Source: Chlorocebus sabaeus (Eukaryota > Chordata > Mammalia > Primates > Cercopithecidae). From it: a DNA stretch of 64,000 nt. The notes beneath the pieces were generated by a model, which was given only the letters and a program-made list of their open reading frames with translations, ran no database searches and was not told where the DNA came from. The DNA lies in assembly GCF_047675955.1 (NCBI RefSeq), contig NC_132916.1:66767481-66831480 (forward strand), in the 5' to 3' direction. Of the stretch, positions 11,891 through 23,320 are shown piece by piece (within the stretch, counting starts at the first letter, position 1; the number at the start of each line of letters is the position of its first letter). A program made the translations under genes and the position numbers.

Positions 11891-12289
11891 TTCCTAAAAA
11901 ATCTTTAGGGCTGAAAGAACAGAGGTATATTTTGATGATTAAATTAACTAATAGCCATAAGCCTTTCTGGGGTTCAATCCCACTAGTCCTTACTGACAAG
12001 TAGATGTCTTGGTATCCTGATAGACTCAGAAGGAAAATGTACTCAGTTTCCAAGTACAGAGACAGAGAGAGAGAGAGAAAAGATATTGAAAACAGACATG
12101 GAATTTGTATGTATTATTTATTCTTCCAAAAAACACTCTTACTCTGGCTAACACAAAGGTTCTTTACCCTCAAGGAAGTAGTGACTTTTCTTTGCTTAAG
12201 GAGTATTAATTTGTTAATATATTGTAGCCTGTATAACAAGGAGACCATAGCTGGTCCAGGCTCTCATTAACGACAGGATAAATGTTTTC

Positions 12290-12430
12290 CAAATCCTTTA
12301 ATAATCCACATACAACAATCATTTGAGGTAAATACAATTTTCATTGCCAGTTTGAGAAACTGAGATTCAAAGGTGTGAAATAATCTGCCTGAGACCTCAA
12401 ATCTCTGATTCCAGAGCCCGTGATCTTAGG
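12290..12430 (-). repeat. MIR/MIR3-like fragment
   Basis: 'tgagaaactgagattcaaaggtgtgaaataatctgcctgag...ccagagcccgtgatctta' matches the antisense MIR layout, with the GAAACTGAG box followed by a 'ccagagcccg' block. Confidence 0.55.
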
Positions 12431-15400
12431 TACTGTGTGCTCCCTCCCACTCACATTGATGCCATTCATTTATATGAGGTCCTTTGTATTTCTCAACTAC
12501 ACCCCTGGTATATATTGTACTTGGTTAGTTCTCTGCTTGGCCTTTGTTCTTCATATTGAGATCTGACGAGGAGTGTAGATAAGGGTCAAGCTCTGCAGCA
12601 CCATCCAGGTGCTATGTACCCCAATAATTTTCTGAGCTCTTCAGAGGAGAAAATAAGGTCAAAGTTTATTTCCCCCTCACTTACCCATGTTTCAGCAATC
12701 AATCAACATTACCTTGTAAAGAGACCTAGAAATGAGTTTGCAGGAAAAACTTGGAGAAAATATAGAGAGGTCGGGACTGGCTACATGTGAATGTTTTTTC
12801 TCATTTCTAGTCTCCCTAGCCAATAAAACTTTCTAATGTAATAAACGGTCTTAGGGTAAAAGTCAAATCAATGGTGTGGCTACAATGTCCTTTGATTAGA
12901 CTTTTTAAATATTTAAGGCATGACTAATGACTATCTCAATTAGACAAAAGATTTCTAAATATCTTAAGAGCACTTCAGAAAAGTCTAATCCAAAAACAGT
13001 CGTAAATATATTTGTAGAGAGAGATATTTATTTAATTATATGACTCTTACTAAAACTAAGTATATTAAATCTATTACACAGAAAGCCAAAGAGTTATTAA
13101 GAGGTTTGTATCAGCAAAACAGCTATTACTTTGGCTTAAAAGGCCAGATATTGGTCAAATTATAAAAAAGCTTCTGGCCCCCCAGCTTTTATCTAGCAAG
13201 AAGCAGCCTGAGCAAGTTATTTATTCAAGCATAATCTTTTCTTTTTTTAAAGAAAAAGGGAAGATGCTTTCAGCTAAGAACACAGAGAATGGAACTACAG
13301 GCCACTGACAACAATGGACCAGGGAACCACTTCCATTAAGGAGAGTATAATATACTGTGGAACAGCTTTCAGGGTAATACAACCATGCCTCAATCATGGA
13401 ATGTTCCCTGCCTCCAGAGTAGGGACAACAGGCAATATTTTTCCTTGCAAGATTTCAGAATTGTTACGGACCAGTGACAGTTACATATCTCCTGTTCTTC
13501 TATTTTTGGAGTGGAAGTGTCTATTGTAGTCATCCTATTCCTGTATCACCATTGTATATTGATGTCATGTAGAATGTAACTTTTTCCTTTGTTTCTCCAG
13601 ATTCTAGATCAAGAGTAGCCACATCCAGATATAATGCAAATCACAAAATCCTGGACTTCAATTTTAATTCTACAATTAGATGATAGTTTTGGCATCCTGT
13701 AATGAAAGTGAAGACATGCGGGAGGGATGTTAATATTTATAATCAGTGGGCACATTGTGATAGAATATAAAGTTGGCCACAAATACTTTCTTTTCATACA
13801 TTCACACCTCTGCAACGTGACTTCACAGATCCATCAAGAGGTAGATGATGTTTCTCAAACCTGGGTTCATTTTGAAACTTTCTTTGCCTAATGTAACATT
13901 AGCAAACATGAAGCAAGCTGAGTGCTAAACAATGCTTGTGCTTTGAGAATATTGAGAATCGCCCTTTTTCTGCTTTTGGAACCTGCGGCTATGGAACCTG
14001 CAGCCATTAGCATGCAAGAAACCCAGGTTGTCACTCGAATAAACACCCTTACCAATTGCCATACATTTGAGGCCAGTCTCACTAAAGATCACACTTTCCT
14101 AAAAAGATAAGCAACATCCCTCCTCAGCCTAATCTTTATGTGTGATATGTTGGCCCACATATGGTTTATTCCTTTGTCTTATTACCCAATTGGATCAGAA
14201 CATGTAAGAGAAAGATTGGTATTAATTATTTGGCCCCTTGTAGATCTCAGCAATGACAATGATGCTACACTCCCTTCTTCTACACATGCAATTAAGGTTC
14301 AAGACAATTTTATACACTCCTGAAAAGAGGCACTGATGATTTCTACATGTCTGACAATTGTATACAGTTGACTAAACAATAGCATTCACTACTGTACAAT
14401 GGTAAAAGCCAAAGCACTATTCCTTCTTATGCAAATAGTTGTTAGGGCTTTTGGATGTCCCTTCTTGGGAATCAACACAAAGTAAACCTGAAATTCTGAT
14501 TCTGAGAAGATGGGAATATACACAAATATCTTTTATCTAACCATTCTGAGGGATCATTAAGCTGTCTATTTTTATTTCTTCCTATCCAGCACAGCACTCC
14601 TATTCAACAAGAACACTGTCCCTTGTTTATTGGTTACAAATACATGTATCATGCAGTCATTTCTCCACTTGCTAGAAGAAGGCAATGACATTGTCTGAAG
14701 TTACAACCTTTGGTAGATCACAAGAAAATGAGAAAGGCAAGTAAAAAAAGCAAATATAATCAACAATTAGCTGTATGACATTATAGGTGGATGGAAGATA
14801 GTAAGCAGATATGTAAGTCAGAAGGTAATTACTGGTCTTGGTGCCTGCTGGTCCTCAACACCCATAACAATGTCTAATAGATGATGTATCTACTGAAGGA
14901 CAAAAGAAAGGATGGGAAGGATTGTTCTCATGATATGTGCTAGCTCCTGGTCTTGCCTTAATTAGCAGTTTGCTATCTTTTTCCTTAGCCCAGAGATCTA
15001 ATTACAGATTTTTCCATGTCTGTGGCAAGCATTCAACAACTAGACAAATATAGCAATACATCAATAATATTCAATAATGCAATAGTTATTATATCCTGTG
15101 TTACAATTTCTTAAGACTTCCCAGAAATTAGTTATACTCTATGGAAGTAAACAATAAAGAATCAGGAATATTTCCCATGTACTTATCCTTTAGGACGCAC
15201 CTAAATAAAATAAAAAGGAAAATAAAAAGATTACTTCAACATTATCAGAGAAAACTCCAAGCTAAAGAGCCCACTAATTTAGATACAGTCCATTTTTACA
15301 TAATTGTAGAAGCGTTGAGTGCTCAGAACCTTTGTGGGGCTGGTCTCTTGCTTTGCTGGCACTCCTGGCTGGCTATGCCGACAGTGTAAGTCAAGGGATT

Positions 15401-15640
15401 ATTAGATTGGCCACATGCTCTCTGCTTTTGTTTCTTTGTTTTTGTTTTGTTTTGGGACAGAGATAGGAAAGTTGAATGGGGCCCCAGAGATCTAAGAGAA
15501 AAGGAAGAGGGGAGAGAAACTTGTAGTGATGAGTGTTTTCTGCTGTAAGAGTCCTGAGAGAATAAAAGAGCTTGATTCTGGCAGAAGCAAACTGGCAATG
15601 TGGGTCGAGAATTAACCTGCAGTAATGCCAGGATAACATC
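12431..15640. other. intergenic DNA, unassigned
   Basis: No gene or confident repeat was recognised over 3.2 kb. The part 13310-14330 looks like an old interspersed repeat in composition, but I could not name the family. Its open frames are at most 82 codons and unlike known proteins. No Alu or L1PA copy is present. Confidence 0.45.
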
Positions 15641-15649
15641 TCCTGAGAC

Positions 15650-15688
15650 ATGTCTCTAAATTACATCAAAAACTTCTATAAAGGATGT
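15650..15688 (+). pseudogene. GJE1: GJE1 exon 1 coding part
   Basis: Starts at ATG 15650 and reads MSLNYIKNFYKGC, ending at a strong donor GTAAGT (15689). The residue before Gly-Cys is Lys; I recall Glu in other mammals. Intron phase is 0. The exon is too short (39 bases) to be found by open-frame length; it was located by its recalled N-terminal residues and the donor. Confidence 0.85.
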
Positions 15689-16337
15689 GTAAGTATTATA
15701 CAAACAGAAAAGCAATTGTATGAGTCTTTTCTGAGTATTTTAACCTGAATTGCATAAGTCTTGGTGAATAAATTCTCTACATCTATGGAGAATACTGTGT
15801 CAACCATATACTTCAAAATATTCTGAATTTAAAACTCTAAAGAGAAAAATTCAGAAAGTATCTTTAGATGTTGTTGTTTTAGTGTGGCTCACGCTCTCAA
15901 TTCCATAATTAAGAAGTAGGGAAAAAAGCTTTAATTACAATTAATAAACATTATTTGGTTATTAAGGTAGTATATGGATTGAGCTTACTACTGGATTTGT
16001 TATCTAATTTTCAAAAAGAAGTATTTGATATTCTGATTTTACTGCAAATGGATTACGGTGGTGGGGATATTAATTGAGTTCAAAGCTGTTTAAATATTTC
16101 CAAAATTACACATTTGATTAGCAACATGTCCCTATCAAATGTTGCTTTTCATATTTTAAGAGTGAGAAATCTCATAATGCAGGAATTATATTTGATTTGA
16201 TGATCTCTAAGGGTCAATTTGGCTTCAAAACTTCTTGAATCTTACATTTTTTAAATATGATATAAGGATTTTTTTTTAAATGTACTCCTTTAATGTTTGT
16301 GTTTAAAAGATTTTTTTTTCTCCTAAAACCATAACAG

Positions 16338-16520
16338 GTTAAACCTCCAACTGTGATTGGTCAATTCCACTCCCTTTTCTTCTGATCAATCCGAATGTTC
16401 TTCCTCGGGGTGCTAGGCTTTGCAGTTTATGGGAATGAGACCTAGCACTTCAGTTGCGATACAGACAAAAGAGAAATTAATCTCTTCTGTTACAATCAGT
16501 TCAGGCCAATCACTCCACAA
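16338..16520 (+). pseudogene. GJE1: GJE1 exon 2, with two stops
   Basis: The acceptor is a T-rich tract followed by AACAG at 16333-16337. The frame reads VKPPTVIGQFH..., then TGA (16383) inside TM1 and TAG (16443) just before the first extracellular loop (HFSCD...). It ends ...FRPITPQ. The donor is GCAAGT at 16521, a GC-type site. The 183 bases make 61 codons, phase 0 at both ends. Both stops are single-base changes away from sense codons. Confidence 0.9.
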
Positions 16521-17022
16521 GCAAGTTTTTCTGTGTGCACATAAACATTAACTCTACAACAAACTCATTTTCTCTTTAAATGTAAAATAATGTCATAATA
16601 TGAAAAATACCCTAACGGGTTTGTTTGTTTTTTTTAAGGATTATGTTACTTTTTCTTTAATTAGCTGTATATTTCAGATAAATTGAGTTTTGGGGAGTTT
16701 CTTCCAATTCTGGCATTTTGTTATCTACTAATGTTATCATTATTCTCCAGACCTATATTTGGAATATAGAAATTAACTGGCTAATAAAATAAACTACTTC
16801 ATCATTATCAGTCATTAAGAGGCAGTTACAGTAATATATGACTATGTTTTCACAATAAATATGTTTGACATTACTATCTTCATTATATTAAGACATATAT
16901 ACGATATTTATGAAACTTGGACTTTTTAGGTTAGTCTCTGTTGAGAGTTAGTGGCGTTTTAGGTGTATTTTTAGTTACATATTGATTAATTGATTTACTA
17001 AGATATTTCTGACATACTTTAG
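16521..17022 (+). other. GJE1: GJE1 intron 2, GC-AG type
   Basis: The reading frame dictates the junction CAA|GCAAGT...TTTAG|GTG. No GT donor keeps the known protein in frame at this point. GC-AG introns are a minor but functional class and usually have, as here, an otherwise perfect donor (GCAAGT). Confidence 0.75.
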
Positions 17023-17415
17023 GTGTTCTGGGCATTACAACTAGTGATTGTCCTGGTTCCTGGAGCTATTTTTCATCTTTATGCTGCATGTAAAAGCATC
17101 AATCAAGAATGCATTCTTCAAAAGCCTATTTGCACTGTAATTTATATACTCTCTGTTTTATTAAGAATTAGTCTAGAGGCAGTAGCATTTTGGCTTCAGA
17201 TTTACCTCTTTGGTTTCCAAGTAAAATCTCTTTACCTGTGTGATGCTAGATTTCTTGGGGAAAACATGATTGTAAGATGCATGGTTCCAGAACACTTTGA
17301 AAAAACCATTTTTCTCATTGCAATGTATACATTTACAGCAATTACAATGGTATTATGTGTTGCTGAGATTTTTGAGATCATATTTAGAAGATTATACTTT
17401 CCATTCAGACAATGA
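17023..17415 (+). pseudogene. GJE1: GJE1 exon 3, open to the native stop
   Basis: The acceptor TTTAG ends at 17022. The first codon is GTG for Val in the family, not a true start. The 130 codons cover TM2, the cytoplasmic loop, TM3, the second extracellular loop with two cysteines (C147 and C160 by the numbering used here) and TM4, ending with TGA at 17413. No frameshift or stop is present, so this half has not visibly decayed. A protein restarted inside exon 3 would lack TM1 and the first loop. Confidence 0.92.
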
Positions 17416-18770
17416 CCAAAGAACGGATTACCTATCGTCATGCTACCGTTCTTTATCATTTTTATTTAGTTTTATTGTACTTAGTGAGTACCAAAATTTC
17501 AAAACAAACTTACTTCAATGTGTCTGAAATTTACATCTACTATAAAATATAATGCCTGGTTGTAAGATAAGGATTCTTGAAGAAATATTTCATTTTATTT
17601 TAATTTTGATCAGTTTTATTAGAAAATGTACACAGAACTACTGTTAATTTATTTTTAAATGGTGCTTTTACAGAGCTCTCTCACATACATCTTAATTGAT
17701 CAGTTTTTTGTGGCCAGAGAAACTTTTATTGTCTTGTTTTACGAAGTGGAAAATTGATGCTCAGGTAGGTTAATTTGGGTGGCCAAAGTCATAATCCAGA
17801 TCTTCATATTTTCCTTTCTGTGGAACTATACAGTTTTAAATTTGAGGGTGTAATTATTTTGCATTCATGTAAAATATAACTTATTTAAGCACAAAAGTTA
17901 TAAATTAATTATTAAGGAGTAATTCTATAGTTTGACCATTACTTTGAAGAAATTGAACAATTACATTTTTAAAATTTTATTCAATCGTTTTCTTGAAAGT
18001 TTCAATATTAAAATGCTATAGAAATATAGTTACCAAATAAATAAAAAATGCTATGGATAATACTGCACATGGGATCGTTGTTTCTTCTCAGGAAAAATAA
18101 ACCTTTCTGTGCCCACAGATGTTCTGTAACTATAACTTCTATATTTATCAAAAGGGAACACTGTGTTTATATTAAGTTAGACTTCCTCAATAGCTATGAA
18201 ATTATTTCAGAGAGAATTGTATATTGATTTAGTGCATTTCTTTTTATCTGCCTGCCTTACCAGCAATCATTTGATTCATTTGATATTATTTAAAATCCTT
18301 ATGTATTACTGCTTTATACTGGCAACTTAGTAGGGAAATGAGTATACTCGGATACTAAGGTTTTCCATTTTTCCTTAAGCTTTATGCAGCCTATGTTTGA
18401 TATCATGAATTTCTGGATCTAAGGTTTTCATCATTGAGGTTTTCTCTGCATGAGAGCACAGGAGAAAATCCAACTTATCTTCATTCCACAAATAGCTGCT
18501 GATATCTATTTGTTAACAAGTACTGCATTAAAAATTCATATAAAAAAAGATCATCAAGGTTTAATACATTTATAAAATCATAATCTAGCACGTGAGCTAT
18601 AAAATCATACTATAGCAGTGGCATGCCAACAGGGTGGGGACTGGTAAAAATTGTCCACTCTACAAAGGATATGTATTGACTTTCTTTGTTTAGAATAACT
18701 AACCGTTGGTGTTAATAAACAGCAACCATGTTTAATATTTTATCCTTATTTTTAAATTCTATATAGATAA
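17416..18770. other. 3' flank of GJE1, unassigned
   Basis: AT-rich sequence with no second gene. AATAAA-like signals occur near 18030 (in 'ccaaataaataaaaaatg'), but no GJE1 polyadenylation site can be fixed from sequence alone. Confidence 0.4.
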
Positions 18771-18879
18771 CATGCCCTTTGATTGCCCGCATTCAAGGTG
18801 GAATGCTCCTGCCAATCTGCTGGCAAACATACACATTTTCATTACGGGTCCTATTTTTGCTGCATCTTTCCAAGGTTGG

Positions 18880-19340
18880 TAATTTTTTATTGAATATCAG
18901 GCAATGTGTGTTTTATCCTGTTGGATGCCAGTTATTTTTCTTCTCATAAATATTCTTCAACTTAATTCTGGAGCACAGTTAAGTTACTTGGAAACAGATG
19001 ATCCTTTCTGCTTCCTTTCAAGCTTTGTTATATATGACCAGGGTAGTACTTATGGAAAGGCCAGTTTTGCCCCAATACTAAGGAAGAACCTTTCTGAGTG
19101 CTCTATCAGATGTCTCTTTTGTGGTTTGGAAATACTACCCTTTCACTAGTCTCAAAAATCTTGAATTCTTCCCTCCTGCTGGTTGACTTGTGGTGGTGAC
19201 ACAAATTGCCATTGCTACAGGAAACAGGTTCTCTCTGTCCAAGGCAAGAAGGGAGATAGGGCAAAAGGACCTTATTCTGGTTTGCCTCTCAGGATTCTTT
19301 CCCAGGGAAGATCATTTTTCCAAAAAATCCCACGGAAGAC
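18880..19340 (-). repeat. ancient L1M 5'-region fragment, antisense
   Basis: 'ctggagcacagttaagttacttggaaacagatgatccttt' and the following '...aaggaagaacctttctgagtgctctatcagatg' match, by recall, the antisense 5' untranslated region found in old L1M/L1ME copies. Diverged. Subfamily uncertain. Confidence 0.5.
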
Positions 19341-20860
19341 TTCCCCTTAATATTATTGCCCAATCATAGATAAACACTTGGATTTATTCTCACTCTGATT
19401 CATCTTTTAGGGTAGGGCATGGTCAACATATATCTCTTTATTAAGAGATTTTTCCACTCTGACTTTGGGAACAGCAAATATTCTCAGTGTTGTATGAATC
19501 GTGAGTATTGTTCCTTTTGATCCTTTCAATTAGTTATTTTTCTGGAAAGATATTTAAAGATGTTGCACTGATCAGGACTCACTGAAAGGCCCTTTGCAGA
19601 TCTCTGGAGCTCTCTCATTTTCCAGCTCTCACCTTACTGTAGTATCCGTTAAAATCTAGCTTCCTCAGCCTCCCTGAGCTCTTGATCTCTTCAACTGACA
19701 AGGTGGAAGGATGGCATCTCTAAGCCACCAAAGAAACCTTGCTTGCCTCTACTTCTTTGAACTAAACACTACATATTGTTATGTTTAAAGACAGAGATAA
19801 GATGAGAGAGGTGGTTTAGACAGTCTTGGAAATTCACTACCGACCTACTATGATTTCATTTTATTAGTAATTATATCAGAATTGTTAGCACACAGCTATA
19901 TAGTCCTGAATATATAAAAATTCATATTCCAATATGAAAACTAATTTTTCTGACTAAATGTGTTTTTTAAAAGCCAGACCAAATTATTAACAAGAACTCC
20001 ACTTTAAACATTTTTAAATATTTTAAGGTTTAATATTTTAAAATCTTAAATATTTTATAGAAAATAAATAGGAAAAGATGTATCATGCAAACCCTAAGCA
20101 TCAGAGAGCTCAATTGACTATATTAATATGAGAAAACTCATGTCAATTTTACAGCAAGGAATGATGACAGAGATTAAAGAGACATTTCATAATGTTTAAA
20201 GTATAATTTCATCATGAAGCATAATAGTTGTAATATGTATGCCACCAGTTAATAGAGATTCAGAATGCATGAAGCAATACCTGGTAGATTGAAAAAAGAA
20301 ATACATCCTATTATAGCTAAAGATTTCAACACTTCTCTCTCAGTAATAGCATCTAAACTGACAAAGTAAATAGAAAATCAGAAAGGATATAGAAGATTAT
20401 AAATTATTAATACATAACTTGAACTAATTGATATTTATAGAATACTCCACTCAGCAACAACGGAACAGACATTCTTTTCAAGTGTGTGTGTAACATTCAC
20501 CAAAAGAGCTCATTGTAACATTCACCAAAAGAAGTCCATAAGAAAGTCTCAAGGATTGAATTCATACAGACTATAGTCTCTGGTCACAATGGAATTAAAC
20601 TAGAAATTAATAAAATTAAGATATCAGGGATACATCCGAATGTTTGAAAAATTAACAACGTACTTTTATTAACCCATGGATCAAAGAAAAAAAATACCTG
20701 GGAAATTAAAAACTACTTTAAACAAAATTGCAATTACAACTTATCAAAATAAGTGGAAAGCAGTTAAAACAGTGTTTGGCAGAATATTGGAAGTTCTAAA
20801 TATTATGTTAGAAAAGACATTATATAGTAATTTTTACTGTTCATTTTCTGAAGTTGTTGG

Positions 20861-21172
20861 GTTTTTTTGTTTTTGTTTTTGTTTTTTTTTTGAGAAGGAG
20901 TCTCACTCTATCATCAGGGCTGGAGTGCACTGGCGCGATCACAACTCACTGCAACCTCTGCCTCCTGGGTTCAAGCGATTCTCCTGCCTCAGCCTCCTGA
21001 ATAGCTGGGATTACAGGCACCCACCACTACACCCAGCTAATTTTTTGTATTTTTAATAGAGATGAGTTTTCACCATGTTGGCCAGGCTGGTCTTGAACTC
21101 CTGATCACGCAATTCACCCGCCTCGGCCTCCCAAAGTGCTGAGATTACAGGCATGAGCCACCATGCCCAGCC
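20861..21172 (-). mobile_element. Alu (S/J-like), minus strand
   Basis: Poly-T start, both Alu arms present, ends in the reverse complement of GGCTGGGC. Flanked by an 8 bp repeat CTGAAGTT (20848-20855 and 21172-21179), the target duplication. Inserted in the L1M. Confidence 0.95.
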
Positions 21173-22166
21173 TGAAGTTTTTAAAAGATACTTCAAATTC
21201 CAATTAAATAGAAGGATGCAAATAAAAATACGAATATAAAACACAGCAATATAAAACCCAAAGACAATAGAGAAAATCAGTTAAACCAAAATCTCGTTCT
21301 TTGAAAAGATTAATAAAACTTATAAATTTCTGGTTTGATAATATGAGATAATAAGGGAGAAAATGAAAATCATAAGATAAATCAGAAAAGGGACATTATA
21401 GTAAAACCTTGAAACAATTATAAGGAAACATCCAGAACAATGTTAGGTCAGTAAGTTTTTGATACTTAGATGAAAACATTTCTAAATTCCAAACTACTAA
21501 AAATCGACAGATATAAATAAAAAATATAATATCCATATATGGATTTTTAAAATTTTAAATCCAAAACTTTCCCATAAAGAAATGTCAGGCCCTGATGAAT
21601 TCAGCAGTGAATTCCATTAAATCTTTAAGGAAGAAATAATACTCCAAAATCATTTTTAGGAATTAGAAGAGAATATTTGCCATTTCATGTAAGGAGGCCA
21701 GCATAATGTTGATATTAAAAATTCTTAGCAAAAATATATTTACAAATAGAATCCAGCAATATATATATATAAATAATACAGCATGTTAGGTGGGATTTAT
21801 CCCTGAAATGAAAAGTTATAAACACCCATTTATAATGAAACAAACCAAAAACCCTAAACCTCTCACTTTAAACGAGATCTACCTAAGCTTGATAAATAGC
21901 ATCTAAAGAAACCTACAGGAATTAACAATTTCCCCTGTAGTCTCAAAACAGGCAAGGCTCTCTACTTTTCCCACTTGTGTTTAACGTTGAACTAAAATTC
22001 AATAAGACAAAAATAAAATAAACATATACATACTAAATATATATTTATTCAATAAGTACAATAACACAAACAATATATAAATTGCAAAATAATAAATATC
22101 TTTATTCACAGACGTGATCACGTACATAGAAAATTCTAAAGAATGTTCCAGAAAATTAAATTTATA

Positions 22167-22461
22167 AGCCAAGCACTGTGGTTCATGCCTGTAGTCCCAG
22201 AACTTTTGGAGGTGGAGCCAGGAGGATCACTTGAGTCTAGGAGTTTGAGATTAGCCTGGACAATACAGCAAGACCCCCCCGGCAAAAGATAAGGAAATTA
22301 GCTAGGCATGGTGGTGCCTGCCTGTAGTCCCAGCTACTCCAGAGGCTGAGGTGAGAGAATGATTTGAGCCTAAGAGATTGGGGCGGCAGTAAGCTATGAT
22401 TGTGCCACTGCCCGCTAGCCTGGCTGGCGGAGCAAGACTCTGCCTCTTAAATAAATAAACT
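22167..22461 (+). mobile_element. AluJ-like, plus strand
   Basis: Both arms are present but much diverged (e.g. 'aagcactgtggttcatgcctgtagtcccagaact'); the tail is TAAATAAATAAA. High divergence suggests AluJ. It forms an inverted pair with the Alu 190 bp downstream. Confidence 0.9.
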
Positions 22462-22654
22462 TATGAAGAATAATTTTTCTATAGAGTAATAAAAAATAAA
22501 ATTTAAATGTAAAAAAAATCATTTACACTAGAATCAAAAAATATGAAGTGCATAGCGATAAACTTTTCAAAATATGTGCTAGACCTGCACAATGAAAACT
22601 ACAAAATAGTGATGAAAATAATTAAAGATTTTTTATTTTAATTTTTATTTAATT

Positions 22655-22949
22655 TTTATTTTTTACTTTTTGAGGTGGAGTCTCGTTCTGTCGCGCAGGC
22701 TGGAGTGCAGTGGCACAATCTTGGCTCACTGCCACCTCCACCTCCCAGGTTCAAACGATTCTCCTGCCTCAGCCTCCCAAGTAGCTGGGATTACAGGAAT
22801 GTGCCACCACACCCTGCTAATTTTGTGTTTTTAGTAGATACGGGGTTTCACCTTGTTGGCCAGGCTGATCACAAACTCCTGACCTCAGGTGATCCACCCA
22901 CCTTGGCTTCCCAAAGTGCTGGAATTACAGGCGTGAGCCACTGTACCAT
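22655..22949 (-). mobile_element. AluS-like, minus strand
   Basis: Starts with a T-rich tail, then 'gaggtggagtctcgttctgtcgcgcaggctggagtg'. Ends 'gtgagccactgtacc'. The open frame across it (22675-23028) is an Alu-derived shadow. Confidence 0.92.
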
Positions 22950-23320
22950 TTTAAGTGGAAAAATTAACCATGTCACATCCATGGCTTGGAAGTCTTACTT
23001 ATTTGTAACTTTGGTCACTATAAACTGATCTATAAATTCAATATAATTCCAGTCAAAATCCTAGGAAACTTATATAAAAATTGACGAGATGTTTCTAAAA
23101 TTTATATGGAAATACAGGAGATCTAGAATAGCCAACACAATTTTGAAAAAGCAAAGGAAACAAAAACAAGAACAAAAACTGACAGAGGACTTACATTACA
23201 TACTCTGAAGACTTCTTTAAAGGTACAATAATCAAAATCATGTAGACCAGGCATGAAGATAGGCATATGGAATGGGAACAATCAAGAGACTGGAAATATG
23301 TTTGCTCGCATATAGTTAGC

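Larger units (their letters stand above)
15650..17415 (+). pseudogene. GJE1: GJE1 (connexin 23), unitary pseudogene with two nonsense codons
   Basis: GJE1 encodes an atypical four-pass connexin. In mouse it acts in lens development and may form hemichannels. Three exons are visible: 15650-15688, 16338-16520 and 17023-17415, giving 13+61+130 codons, close to the roughly 205 residues I recall for the family. Layout: a short N-terminus starting MSLNYIKNFY; TM1 in exon 2; first extracellular loop with only two cysteines (residues 53 and 64), a connexin 23 hallmark versus three in other connexins; TM2 from residue 78; TM3; second loop with cysteines 147 and 160; TM4 from about 169; then a very short tail ending FRQ. 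Two in-frame stops break exon 2: TGA at 16383-16385 (residue 29) and TAG at 16443-16445 (residue 49). The rest of the frame is open with no indels, so decay is recent or under way. The neighbour 8.3 kb downstream is VTA1, as in human 6q24.1. Gene identity is near certain; the inactivation call assumes no sequencing error. Confidence 0.92.
20230..23320 (+). mobile_element. L1M ORF2 region, split by three Alus
   Basis: Sense-strand ORF2 sequence of an old L1. The endonuclease part is at 20290-20830 ('gaatactccactcagcaacaacggaacagacattc'), reverse-transcriptase-proximal sequence at 21180-22160, and more 3' sequence at 22450-22650 and 22950-23320 ('ctgacagaggacttacattac'). Alus at 20861-21172 (-), 22167-22461 (+) and 22655-22949 (-) interrupt it. 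Frequent stops and indels mark it as dead. Confidence 0.75.

Noticed and set aside
11430..12053. 207-codon minus-strand frame
   Set aside because: Its C-terminal half is an L1M ORF2 remnant (KLSLFADNIII-like reverse transcriptase active site) and its N-terminal half is antisense MaLR LTR. It is a chance fusion of two repeats.
16383..16385. Selenocysteine reading of the GJE1 TGA
   Set aside because: Connexins have no selenocysteine, a second stop (TAG) follows 20 codons later, and the position is within TM1.
17023..17415. GJE1 exon 3 as a stand-alone gene starting at GTG 17023
   Set aside because: The GTG directly follows a splice acceptor AG and is the Val codon of the exon junction; non-ATG initiation there is not supported.
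22675..23028. 117-codon frame with 'SVAQAGVQWHNLGS'-type sequence
   Set aside because: Standard Alu-derived translation. The same applies to frames at 20676-21056, 30116-30433, 47807-48031, 48757-48987, 51106-51483 and 63034-63267.
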